NCBI GenBank assembly: GCA_021784375.1 | Contig: JAJXSV010000061.1 | Span: 1 to 10,986, forward strand | Length of the DNA: 10,986 nt | DNA from: Actinomycetes bacterium | GTDB taxonomy: Bacteria; Actinomycetota; Actinomycetes; S36-B12; UBA5976 | Direction of reading: 5' to 3' | Part shown: positions 1 through 6,840 of the stretch, piece after piece | Layout of the letters: each line of letters starts with the position of its first letter | Numbering within the stretch: position 1 is the stretch's first letter | Translations under genes and position numbers: made by a program | The notes under the pieces: model-generated | What the model saw: only the letters and a program-made list of their open reading frames with translations | The model's database searches: none | What the model was told of the DNA's origin: nothing

Positions 1-115
1 GACCCTTGCCCGATGTTCACGCATCGCCCGCATTCCGGTCCAAACGTGCACAACCCGCCAGACCCTTGCCCGATGTTCACGCATCGCCCGCATTCCGGTC
101 CAAACGTGCACAACC
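1..115. repeat. Tandem 60-bp repeat, two copies
   Basis: Positions 1-55 and 61-115 are identical over 55 bases, giving a period of 60 bp. The last five bases of the unit differ (cgcca in copy 1, agcgg in copy 2). Each unit contains an imperfect inverted pair, TGTTCACG (15-22) and CGTGCACA (45-52), which are complementary at 7 of 8 positions. The block begins 14 bp beyond the rhaD stop codon and runs off the left edge, so the true copy number is unknown. No function can be assigned; it might form hairpins in the 3' end of the rhaD transcript. Confidence 0.9.
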
Positions 116-128
116 AGCGGGGTAGGCG

Positions 129-947
129 TCAGCAGAGGTCGGTCTCGACCTGGAAGGCGTCCTTGACGGCGCGCAACTCCTCACGCCGCAGACCCTCGCC
201 CACATTCCCGATGGCGAGGTTCATGTACTCGTACCTGGCGCCCGTTTCGGCGTACTCGATCTTGTCGACGGCGTTCGTCACGGACACGTCGGATCGCGCC
301 ATCACCCCGTGCTTCGACCACAGCACGATGGCATGCCTGCGCAGTGAGGCGATGTTGTTGCGCATGAGCTCGTCCGAGCCCGGCACCATGAAGTCGAGGA
401 CGCCGATCCCCTGCGGCAGGGCCACGATCGACTCCGGCTCCCAGCGCATGATCTTCTCGTTGAACATCGCGGTCTCGCGGTAGGCGGGGATGTGGCTGAG
501 CATGGTGAGGTGCGGCGGCTGTGCGTGCACGACGGCGTGGAACTGCAAGCCGCGCGACGCCACCTGGTCCTGGTGCACCCCAAGGTGCGAGTTGAACTCA
601 CTCGTGAGGTGTCGGAAGAGCCGGCGCGGCGACGTGTGCAGGGTGGCGCTGACCCCGTCGGCATGCACAAGCACGGCGCCGACGTTGGCCTCCGGGTCGC
701 GCTGGATGTCGCGAAGGCGCCGACCGCTGCCGGTGACGAGCAGGGTCCTGCCGGCGAGCGCCGGGGCCGCGAGCGGCAGCGCCATCTCCTCGGCGAGCGG
801 GAAACGTCGGCGTACCTCGGGGTTCCAGGCCATGAAGGCGGAGATGTTGCCGGCGCTGGCCTCGCTGGCGTCCATGGCGGCGATGCGGTCACCCGCGGTG
901 CCCATGGCGGCGAGGATCTCCTCGAGGTCGGGGTTCGGCGTTGACAT
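129..947 (-). CDS. rhaD: L-rhamnulose-1-phosphate aldolase (class II, RhaD type)
   Basis: This 272-residue cytoplasmic enzyme should split L-rhamnulose 1-phosphate into dihydroxyacetone phosphate and L-lactaldehyde. It resembles E. coli RhaD (274 aa) along its length: LLVTGSG at 69-75, RDPEANVGAVLV at 83-94, TSE at 115-117 with the catalytic-position Glu117, His141, PQGIGVLDFMVPGSDEL at 178-194, and KHGV at 212-215 with His213. E. coli RhaD binds zinc with His141, His143 and His212; here position 143 is Gln (HAQPPH), so one ligand is replaced. Start: an upstream ATG at 974 is in frame, but the ATG at 947 has GGAAGGA seven bases before it and gives the family length. The gene is divergent from the LacI regulator and probably controlled by it. 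It stands apart from rhaI-rhaEW-rhaB, which encodes a second aldolase. The family call is confident; exact substrate preference is inferred. Confidence 0.88.
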   Translation of the reverse strand: MSTPNPDLEEILAAMGTAGDRIAAMDASEASAGNISAFMAWNPEVRRRFPLAEEMALPLAAPALAGRTLLVTGSGRRLRDIQRDPEANVGAVLVHADGVSATLHTSPRRLFRHLTSEFNSHLGVHQDQVASRGLQFHAVVHAQPPHLTMLSHIPAYRETAMFNEKIMRWEPESIVALPQGIGVLDFMVPGSDELMRNNIASLRRHAIVLWSKHGVMARSDVSVTNAVDKIEYAETGARYEYMNLAIGNVGEGLRREELRAVKDAFQVETDLC

Positions 948-955
948 GGGGCGTT

Positions 956-971
956 CCTTCCGCGTGGAAAG
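956..971 (-). promoter_or_regulatory. Possible hairpin covering the rhaD ribosome binding site
   Basis: In the rhaD leader, CUUUCC (971 to 966) can pair with GGAAGG (961 to 956) around a four-base ACGC loop: six pairs including one G-U. The 3' arm contains most of the GGAAGGA Shine-Dalgarno sequence, so the structure could lower translation of rhaD. It is short and may simply reflect a purine-rich binding site next to a pyrimidine-rich stretch. Confidence 0.35.
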
Positions 972-985
972 CACTGGTGCGGTGC

Positions 986-1013
986 TTGCTTGTAACGTTT
1001 CAATTCTTATATG
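986..1013 (+). promoter_or_regulatory. Predicted promoter of the LacI regulator gene
   Basis: TTGCTT (986-991) and TATATG (1008-1013) form a -35/-10 pair with a 16-bp spacer, about 50 bp before the GTG start. The palindromic operator at 990-1003 fills the spacer, so repressor binding would block the promoter. This predicts autoregulation. Confidence 0.5.
990..1003. promoter_or_regulatory. LacI-family operator in the rhaD/regulator intergenic region
   Basis: TTGTAACGTTTCAA is a 14-bp palindrome with a central ACGT and one mismatched pair (T/T at positions 4 and 11), the typical even-spaced form with a central CG bound by LacI-family repressors. It lies between divergent promoters: in the spacer of the regulator promoter and just downstream of the rhaD -10 element. 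A close relative lies before rhaI at 6817-6830, which supports one shared regulator. Confidence 0.82.
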
Positions 1014-1031
1014 TTGGTCGCATCATGTCAA
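1003..1031 (-). promoter_or_regulatory. Predicted rhaD promoter
   Basis: On the minus strand TTGACA (1031 to 1026) and AAGAAT (1008 to 1003) are separated by 17 bp. The -35 element matches consensus exactly; the -10 is weaker, with TAAGAA one base away as an alternative. The operator at 990-1003 directly follows the -10 and would cover the transcription start. The -10 elements of the two divergent promoters abut, so the promoters probably compete for polymerase. Confidence 0.6.
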
Positions 1032-1063
1032 TGGCCGTAGTTCCTAGCGGGGAGTGACGTTCT

Positions 1064-2086
1064 GTGACCGCGAGCATGAAGGACGTGGCGCAGGCAGCGG
1101 GCGTGTCGCTTGGCACCGTTTCAAACGTCATCAACCACCCCGAGATCGTCGCTGAGGGCACCCGGAACCGTGTCCGCCAGGCCATCAAGGACCTCGGCTT
1201 CGTCGTGAACGCCTCCGCCCAGACCCTGCGCGCCGGCCGCACCCGGGTTCTCGGCCTGGTGGTCCCGGACATCGGCAACCCCTTCTTCACCGAGGTGGCC
1301 AAGGGGGTCGACGACGCCGCCTTCGCGGCCGGCTACTCCGTGATCCTCTGCAACACCGACGAGGACTCCGCCAAGGAGGACCGCTACCTCGAGTTGCTCG
1401 CCTCGCAGCGCGTCGCCGGCATCCTCATCACGCCCGCGCGCGAGACACACGCCGCCATGACCCGCCTCACCAGTCGCGAGGTGGCCATCACCCTGCTCGA
1501 CCGCTCCTCCACGGGCCTCGACGCCTGCAGCGTCGCGGTCGACGACGCCGCCGGTGCGGGCATGGCCTTCGACCACCTGTACTCGCTCGGGCACCGCCAC
1601 ATCGTGGTGCTCCTGGGCCCGGACGACATCCCCCAGATCATCGAGCGCAGGCGCGGCGTCAACGCGGCCGCCGCCGGACGACTCGACGACGGCAGCCTCC
1701 GCTTCGTCACCTCACCGCACATGACGGCCGCCGCCGGCGAGTCGACCATGACCCAATTCCTCAAGGAGCAGAAGGGCACCTTCACAGCGCTGTTCTGCGC
1801 CAACGACCTGCTCGCCCTGGGCGCCATTCGCGCCCTGCGCGCTGCCGGGCTCACGGTGCCGAGGGACGTGAGCGTCATCGGCTACGACGACATCGATTTC
1901 GCGGCGAGCGCGCAGATCCCCCTCACGAGCATCCGCCAGCCCAAGTACCAGCTCGGCCACGCGGCCACCGAGCTGCTCATCGGCGAGTGCGAGGACCCCT
2001 CGTCGCACGCGCACCAGCGCGTGATGTTCCAGCCCCAGCTCATCGTGCGCGAGTCGACGAAGGCCGTGCGCAAGCCCCGCAAGTAG
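1064..2086 (+). CDS. LacI-family transcriptional regulator, probable rhamnose repressor
   Basis: This 340-residue protein has the full LacI layout. An N-terminal helix-turn-helix at about residues 5-25 (MKDVAQAAGVSLGTVSNVIN) is followed by a hinge helix at about 49-58 (NASAQTLRAG) and a periplasmic-binding-protein-like effector domain from about 62 (VLGLVVPDIGNPFF) to 330, including FCANDLLALGAIRAL and DVSVIGYDDIDFA. The GTG at 1064 was chosen because GGGGAG precedes it at a suitable distance; the in-frame ATG at 1076 is possible but sits farther from that site. The gene is divergent from rhaD and convergent with the rhamnose catabolic operon. Similar palindromes upstream of rhaD/this gene and of rhaI point to it as local repressor and autoregulator. 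The inducer is not readable from sequence; L-rhamnose, L-rhamnulose or a phosphorylated intermediate are all plausible. Confidence 0.9.
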   Translation: MTASMKDVAQAAGVSLGTVSNVINHPEIVAEGTRNRVRQAIKDLGFVVNASAQTLRAGRTRVLGLVVPDIGNPFFTEVAKGVDDAAFAAGYSVILCNTDEDSAKEDRYLELLASQRVAGILITPARETHAAMTRLTSREVAITLLDRSSTGLDACSVAVDDAAGAGMAFDHLYSLGHRHIVVLLGPDDIPQIIERRRGVNAAAAGRLDDGSLRFVTSPHMTAAAGESTMTQFLKEQKGTFTALFCANDLLALGAIRALRAAGLTVPRDVSVIGYDDIDFAASAQIPLTSIRQPKYQLGHAATELLIGECEDPSSHAHQRVMFQPQLIVRESTKAVRKPRK

Positions 2087-2174
2087 CGCGCATCCGCGCG
2101 CCCGCCGTCCAGGCCTGAGCAATCGGGGGCGCTACCGCCCAAGCATCAGTTGGCGCTGGCTGCTGCGCTGCCAG
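2086..2174. terminator. Convergent intergenic region with small GC hairpins, possible bidirectional terminator
   Basis: Between the stop codons of the LacI gene (2086) and rhaB (2184) are three short GC-rich inverted repeats: GCGCG/CGCGC (2086-2090 and 2095-2099, loop CATC), GGGCG/CGCCC (2127-2131 and 2136-2140, loop CTAC) and CTGGC/GCCAG (2156-2160 and 2170-2174). None is followed by a T-run on either strand, so a classic intrinsic terminator is not shown. A 12-bp direct repeat, GGCTGCTGCGCT, occurs at 2158-2169 and 2174-2185, the second copy covering part of the rhaB stop codon. Two transcripts converge here, so some terminator is expected. Confidence 0.3.
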
Positions 2175-2183
2175 GCTGCTGCG

Positions 2184-3584
2184 CTACCGCGGCGCCTGCA
2201 TAGAGGGCGCGTAGTGCCGGACCTCGACGACGTCCCGCAGCCACGCGCGCAACTCCCCGACGTCCGCGAAGTCACCGTTGGCGATGAACTGCACGCCGGC
2301 GTTGCCGAGCGCGGTGGCCTCGACCGGCCCCGCCTGCACGGCGATCCCCGTGGCATCGGCGAGCAACTGCATCATCATGTCGATGCGCGAGCCGCCTCCC
2401 ACGACGTGGAGGACGGTGAAGGCGCGCCCACTGAGCCGCTGCAGCACCCGCAGTTCCGCAGCCACGCGCGCGGCCACCGAGTCCAGGATGCAGCGCACGA
2501 TCTGGCCGCGCGACTGCGGCACGGGCGCGCCGGCGCTGGCCGCCAGCGCGTCGGCGCCGAAGCCCGGTGCGGCCCAGCGGGAATCGTCGGGGTCGATGCG
2601 CGCCGACGCCGGCCCCGCCAAGCGCGCTGCCTCCAGCAACTCGACCACGCTGACGTCCCGCCCGTCGGCCTCCGACCACTCGCGCCGGCACTCTTCGAAC
2701 AGCCACATGCCCGTGATGTTCTTGAGGAAGCGCACGCTGTCGTCGACGCCGATCTCGTTCGTGAAGTTGGCCTCGCGTGCCTGCTCGCTGAGCACCGGCG
2801 ACGACAGCTCGGTGCCGATGAGCGCCCAGGTGCCGAGCGACAGCACCGCCGCACGCTGCGGGTCGCGCATGGGAACAGCGACGAACGCGCTCGCCGTGTC
2901 ATGGGTGGCCACACTGATGACGGGGATCGCCGGCAGCCCGGGCACGCGCGTCTCACCGCGCAGCGAACCCGGGCGCACGAGCGGCGGGAAGCGCACGTCG
3001 TCGAGCCCCAGCCCGCACAGCAACTGCTGCGAGAACTCGTGCGTGCGCGCGTCGACGAGCGCCGTCGACGAGGCGTTCGTGAGCTCGGTGGCTCGCCTGC
3101 CGGTGGCCCGGAACATCAGCAGGTCCGGCACCAGGAGCACTTCCCCCCGCGCCAGTCGCGACGGATCGGATTCCGCGAGCAGTTGGTTCACGGTGTTGAA
3201 GGGCAGGCGCTGGATGCCGGCGACGGCGTACTGCTCCGCCCACGCCAGGCGCCCGTCCGCGATGGCAATGCCTTGGGAATGCAGGGGATCCCGATACGCG
3301 TACACCGGCCCCAACAACTCGCCGTCAGCGCCGACGACGCCGTAGTCGACGGCCCAGGTGTCCACACCCCACGAGTCGATGGGGCCTGTCTCACAGGCCC
3401 AGCGCAGGCCCTCGACGACGTTCGCCCACAGCGCCTCGATGTCCCAGGCCCAGCGCCCGTCGACCTCGACGGGATGGTTGGGGAAGCGATGCACCTCGGT
3501 GCCGGTGAGCGGGCGCTCGTCACAGGAGAAGACGAGCACCCGCCCACTGGTGGCCCCGATGTCGACCGCGGCTACACGGGACAT
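2184..3584 (-). CDS. rhaB: L-rhamnulokinase (FGGY family)
   Basis: This 466-residue cytoplasmic kinase should phosphorylate L-rhamnulose to L-rhamnulose 1-phosphate with ATP; E. coli RhaB has 489 residues. Visible FGGY features are the N-terminal phosphate loop VDIGATSGR (7-15), GVDTWAVDYG (73-82), ATHDTASAF (226-234) with the likely catalytic base Asp229, LSLGTW (248-253), and the C-terminal nucleotide-binding stretch VVGGGSRIDMMMQ (394-406) followed by GPVEATALGNAG (419-430). The ATG at 3584 begins the family's first beta strand. An in-frame ATG farther upstream (3665) would add 27 unrelated residues inside the preceding gene. It starts 7 bp after the rhaEW stop codon, its binding site (AGGGG) overlapping that stop, so it is the last gene of rhaI-rhaEW-rhaB and probably translationally coupled. 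Confidence 0.92.
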   Translation of the reverse strand: MSRVAAVDIGATSGRVLVFSCDERPLTGTEVHRFPNHPVEVDGRWAWDIEALWANVVEGLRWACETGPIDSWGVDTWAVDYGVVGADGELLGPVYAYRDPLHSQGIAIADGRLAWAEQYAVAGIQRLPFNTVNQLLAESDPSRLARGEVLLVPDLLMFRATGRRATELTNASSTALVDARTHEFSQQLLCGLGLDDVRFPPLVRPGSLRGETRVPGLPAIPVISVATHDTASAFVAVPMRDPQRAAVLSLGTWALIGTELSSPVLSEQAREANFTNEIGVDDSVRFLKNITGMWLFEECRREWSEADGRDVSVVELLEAARLAGPASARIDPDDSRWAAPGFGADALAASAGAPVPQSRGQIVRCILDSVAARVAAELRVLQRLSGRAFTVLHVVGGGSRIDMMMQLLADATGIAVQAGPVEATALGNAGVQFIANGDFADVGELRAWLRDVVEVRHYAPSMQAPR

Positions 3585-3591
3585 GGCGCCC

Positions 3592-5625
3592 CTAGCGGAG
3601 GAACGCCGCAGCGACACCGGAATCGACGGGCACCAGCAGGCCCGTTGTGCGCGAGAAGGCATCACTCACGAGGGCTGCGCAGGCCTCGGCCACGTGCTCC
3701 GGCAGCACCTCGCGCTTGAGCAGGGTGCGCTGCGCGTAGTACTTGCCCAGCTCCTCCTCGGGCACGCCGTAGACCGCTGCCCGCTTGGCGCCCCAGCCGC
3801 CGGCGAAGATGCCGGAGCCGCGGACGACGCCGTCGGGGTTGATGCCGTTGACACGGATGCCGTACTCGCCGAGTTCCGCGGCGAGCAGGCGCACCTGGTG
3901 CGCTTGGTCGGCCTTGGTGGCGCTGTACGCGATGTTCGAGGGGCCGGCGAAGATGGCGTTCTTCGACGCGATGTACACGATGTCCCCGGGCATCCGCTGC
4001 TCGATCATGACGCGTGCACCCTCGCGGCTCACCAGGAAGGAGCCGCGTGCCATGACGTCGTGCTGCAGGTCCCAGTCCGCCGCGGTGGTCTCGAGCAGCG
4101 GCTTGGAGAGCGAGAGGCCGGCGTTGTTCACGACGATGTCGACGCCGCCGAAGGCCAGCACGCCAGCGGCGAGCGCGGCCTTGATGGCGTCCTCATCGGT
4201 GACGTCCACGGCGACGCCGATGGCCACGTCGTGCGAACCGAGCTCGCGTGCCACGCGCTCCGCGGCCTCACCGTCACGATCGGCGACGATGACGCAGGCG
4301 CCCTTGTCGCGCAAGGAGAATGCGATGGCGCGCCCGATGCCACTGCCACCGCCGGTGACGAAGGCGACGCGACCGGCGAGCTCCTTGGGCCTCGGCATGC
4401 GCTGCAGCTTGGCCTCCTCGAGCGCCCAGTACTCGATGCGGAACTTCTCCGCCTCACTGATGGGTGCGTAGGTGGAGAGCGCCTCGGCGCCGCGCATCAC
4501 GTTGATGGCGTTGATGTAGAACTCGCCGGCCACGCGCGCGGTCTGCTTGTCCTTGCCGAAGGAGAACATGCCGACGCCGGGCACCAGCACGATGGCCGGA
4601 TCGGCGCCGCGCATGGCCGGTGAGTCGGCGTCCGCGTGGCGCTTGTAGTAGGCCGCGTACTGCTCGCGGTAGGCCACGTGCGCAGCCTTGGCGGCGGCGA
4701 TGGTGTCCTCGATCGACGCGTCGCTGGGCACGTCGACGACGAGCGGTGAGACCTTGGTGCGCAGGAAGTGGTCGGGGCACGAGGTGCCGAGTGCGGCGAG
4801 GCGCAGCAGTGCCTCACTGCCGACGAATTCCAGCACCACGTCGGTGTCGAAGAAGTGGCCGACCTGGATCAGGTCCGTGCTGGCGATGCCGCGCAGCGTC
4901 GGCGCGAGTGCCGCGGCCTTGGCCAGGCGTGCGTCCTCCTCGAGTGGCTGGCGCGACGGCACCGGGGCGCCGAAGGGCTGCGCCTTGCCGTGCTCGACGA
5001 TGAACTTCTCGGCCCGCTTGATGGCGTCGAGCGAGCGCTGCTCGGTCTCGTCGGAGGTGGTGCCCCAGGTCGTGAGGCCGTGGCCACCGAGCACGCAGCC
5101 GACCGCCTTGGGGTTGGCGGCCTGGATGGCTGCGATGTCGAGGCCCAACTGGAAGCCGGGACGACGCCAGTCGACCCACACGATCTCGTCGCCGAAGCAC
5201 TCCTGCGTGAGGCGCGGGCCATCGGCGGCAGTGGCGAGGGCAATGATGGAATCCGGGTGCAGGTGGTCGACGTGATCGGCGTCGACCAGTCCGTGCATCG
5301 CGGTGTCGATCGAGGGGGCGGCTCCCCCGCGGCCGACGAGGCAGTGGTCGAAGCGCTCGACCATCTCGTCCTCGAATGCGACGCCGCGGTACACGGACTG
5401 CAGCCCGCGCAGCCGGTCCACGTAGAGCGCCGCCAGCCCTCCCCGCTTGAGGGTGCCGAGGTCGCCCCCGGAGCCCTTCACGTACATGACGAGGGCGTCC
5501 TCGCCGGTCGCAGGATCGACCTGCAGGCCCTTGGCCGAGGCGTTGCCGCCGGCGAAGTTCGTGACCTTGGGGTCGGCACCGAGCCGGTTGCAGCGGGCGA
5601 TGAGGTCGTCGACGAAGTCGGTCAT
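3592..5625 (-). CDS. rhaEW: Bifunctional L-rhamnulose-1-phosphate aldolase / L-lactaldehyde dehydrogenase
   Basis: This 677-residue fusion protein should perform the last two steps of rhamnose breakdown. Residues from about 1 to 400 form a class II aldolase domain: NFAGGNASAK (23-32), the metal-binding HLH at 121-123 followed by PDS, and GGHG (180-183) with His182. Residues from about 415 to 677 form a short-chain dehydrogenase domain: cofactor loop TGGGSGIG (424-431), NNAG (500-503), and the catalytic triad Ser554, Tyr567, Lys571 (YSATK). This two-domain design matches the RhaEW/YuxG family, in which the dehydrogenase part oxidises L-lactaldehyde to L-lactate. The ATG at 5625 shares its first base with the TGA of rhaI (TGATG), so translation is probably coupled; a longer in-frame start at 5742 would lie inside rhaI. 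All listed catalytic residues are intact, so this protein alone could supply the aldolase step and make the separate RhaD redundant. Confidence 0.92.
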   Translation of the reverse strand: MTDFVDDLIARCNRLGADPKVTNFAGGNASAKGLQVDPATGEDALVMYVKGSGGDLGTLKRGGLAALYVDRLRGLQSVYRGVAFEDEMVERFDHCLVGRGGAAPSIDTAMHGLVDADHVDHLHPDSIIALATAADGPRLTQECFGDEIVWVDWRRPGFQLGLDIAAIQAANPKAVGCVLGGHGLTTWGTTSDETEQRSLDAIKRAEKFIVEHGKAQPFGAPVPSRQPLEEDARLAKAAALAPTLRGIASTDLIQVGHFFDTDVVLEFVGSEALLRLAALGTSCPDHFLRTKVSPLVVDVPSDASIEDTIAAAKAAHVAYREQYAAYYKRHADADSPAMRGADPAIVLVPGVGMFSFGKDKQTARVAGEFYINAINVMRGAEALSTYAPISEAEKFRIEYWALEEAKLQRMPRPKELAGRVAFVTGGGSGIGRAIAFSLRDKGACVIVADRDGEAAERVARELGSHDVAIGVAVDVTDEDAIKAALAAGVLAFGGVDIVVNNAGLSLSKPLLETTAADWDLQHDVMARGSFLVSREGARVMIEQRMPGDIVYIASKNAIFAGPSNIAYSATKADQAHQVRLLAAELGEYGIRVNGINPDGVVRGSGIFAGGWGAKRAAVYGVPEEELGKYYAQRTLLKREVLPEHVAEACAALVSDAFSRTTGLLVPVDSGVAAAFLR

Positions 5626-6791
5626 CACGCACCCCATCCGGCCTGGGCGCCACCGACGCGCTCGCTCACGATCTTCTCCATGTATCCACTCCGTTTGAAG
5701 GCGGCCAGGGGGTTGGGGTCGAGGCCGCGGTCGGTGCGCCATTGGGCGACGAGCGGGCGGACATCGGTGTTGTAGGCGTCCATCAGGACGTCATTGGCGG
5801 CCAGTACATCGCCCGAGGCCTGGGCCGCGGCGAGGGCGTCGAGGTCGACGAGCGCGGCCTTCGCCACCTGCTCCTGCACGTTCATGATGGAGCGGATCTG
5901 GCCCGGGATCTTCTCCTCGATGTTGTGGCACTGGTCGAGGACGTACGACACCGGGCTGTCCTCGGCGAAGCCGCCGCCGACATGCACCTCGTGCATGATG
6001 CGGAAGAGCTGGAAGGGATCGGCCGCGCCGACGATGAGGTCGTCGTCTGCATAGAAGCGGGAGTTGAAGTCGAAGGCGTAGAGCTTCCCGGCGCGCAGCA
6101 ACTGGGCCACGATGAACTCGATGTTGGTGCCCGGCGCGTGGTGGCCGGTGTCGACGACGACGCCGGCGCGGTCCCCGAGCTGCATGCAGTGCATGTACGA
6201 GGTGCCCCAGTCCGGGACGTCGGTGTGGTAGAACGCCGGCTCGAAGAACTTGTACTCGAGCACCAGGCGCTGGTCGCCGGAGAGCCGGTCGTAGGCCTTG
6301 CGCAGCGCCTCCGCGAGGCGGTCCTGACGGGCCCGGATGGAATCCTGTCCTGGGTAGTTGGTGCCGTCGGCGAACCACAGCTTGAGGTCGCGCACGCCGG
6401 TGGTGTCCATGATGTCGACGCAGTCGTACAAGTGCGCGATGGCCCGGTCGCGGACCGCGGCATCGGGGTGGCAGACGCTGCCGAGCTTGTAGATGTCGTC
6501 CTGGAAGGTGTTGGCGTTGATGGTGCCGAGCGAGATGCCGACTTCCTTGGCGTAGGCCGCGAAGTGCGCGTAGTCATCGACCTTGTCCCAGGGGATGTGC
6601 AGGGCACAGGTGGGGACGGTGCCCGTGTACTGGTTCACCTGAGCGGCGTCGGCGATCTTCTCGTAGGGATCACGCGGCACGCCCGGCTGCCCGAACACCT
6701 TGAAGCGGGTGCCCGAGTTGCCATAGGCCCAGGAGGGCACCTCGATGGCAAGTCGGTCGAGGATGGTCTTGGCGTACGCCGCGGTGCTCAT
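5625..6791 (-). CDS. rhaI: L-rhamnose isomerase (RhaI, Pseudomonas stutzeri type)
   Basis: This 388-residue cytoplasmic metalloenzyme should convert L-rhamnose to L-rhamnulose. It is a xylose-isomerase-like barrel resembling the P. stutzeri RhaI group more than E. coli RhaA. Aligning by residue spacing to the ligands I recall for the P. stutzeri enzyme (Glu219, Asp254, His257, His281, Asp289, Asp291), the counterparts are Glu179 (LEYKFFEPAFYHTD), Asp214 and His217 (VVDTGHHAPGTN), Asp241, and Asp249 and Asp251 (FYADDDL). The only mismatch is Asp241 in place of His281. The ATG at 6791 is supported by AAGGA six bases upstream. It is the first gene of the catabolic operon, with its own promoter and operator, and its TGA overlaps the rhaEW start by one base. 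The family call is firm; isomerases of this group can be promiscuous, but the neighbours make rhamnose the likely substrate. Confidence 0.92.
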   Translation of the reverse strand: MSTAAYAKTILDRLAIEVPSWAYGNSGTRFKVFGQPGVPRDPYEKIADAAQVNQYTGTVPTCALHIPWDKVDDYAHFAAYAKEVGISLGTINANTFQDDIYKLGSVCHPDAAVRDRAIAHLYDCVDIMDTTGVRDLKLWFADGTNYPGQDSIRARQDRLAEALRKAYDRLSGDQRLVLEYKFFEPAFYHTDVPDWGTSYMHCMQLGDRAGVVVDTGHHAPGTNIEFIVAQLLRAGKLYAFDFNSRFYADDDLIVGAADPFQLFRIMHEVHVGGGFAEDSPVSYVLDQCHNIEEKIPGQIRSIMNVQEQVAKAALVDLDALAAAQASGDVLAANDVLMDAYNTDVRPLVAQWRTDRGLDPNPLAAFKRSGYMEKIVSERVGGAQAGWGA

Positions 6792-6816
6792 GTCAGGTCC
6801 TTCAGCCGGTGCAGAA

Positions 6817-6830
6817 TTGGAACGTTTTAA
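6817..6830. promoter_or_regulatory. LacI-family operator at the rhaI promoter
   Basis: TTGGAACGTTTTAA is a palindrome centred on AACGTT and agrees with the operator at 990-1003 at 12 of 14 positions. On the minus strand it begins 10 bases past the predicted -10 element, so it should sit a few bases downstream of the transcription start. A bound repressor there would block initiation or early elongation of rhaI-rhaEW-rhaB. Confidence 0.78.
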
Positions 6831-6840
6831 GGCAGTGCCT

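Noticed and set aside
1..115. CRISPR array
   Set aside because: Only two units are present, they lie head to tail with no spacers between them, and no cas gene is in the window.
13..483. Plus-strand open frame with a repeated peptide over the 60-bp repeats
   Set aside because: The peptide repeat follows only because the 60-bp period is a multiple of three. Most of the frame is antisense to rhaD, and it has no recognisable domain.
2214..3719. Long plus-strand open frame (501 codons) opposite rhaB
   Set aside because: It is antisense to a clearly recognisable kinase. Its translation is rich in Arg, His, Ala and Gly with no fold motif, typical of GC-rich shadow frames.
3358..4623. Long plus-strand open frame (421 codons) opposite rhaEW
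   Set aside because: The reverse strand has intact dehydrogenase motifs, and this frame has low-complexity composition and no domain.
5626..5742. N-terminal extension of RhaEW by 39 residues
   Set aside because: It would lie inside rhaI and is Arg/Pro-rich with no family similarity. The ATG at 5625 overlapping the rhaI stop is the normal coupled start.
4768..5775. Plus-strand open frame (335 codons) opposite rhaEW and the end of rhaI
   Set aside because: It spans two real genes on the other strand, has no binding site or recognisable motif, and is a shadow of high GC at third positions.
5742..6830. Plus-strand open frame (362 codons) opposite rhaI
   Set aside because: It is antisense to the isomerase with all its ligand motifs, and its Val/Asp/Gly/Glu-rich composition mirrors that gene's codons.
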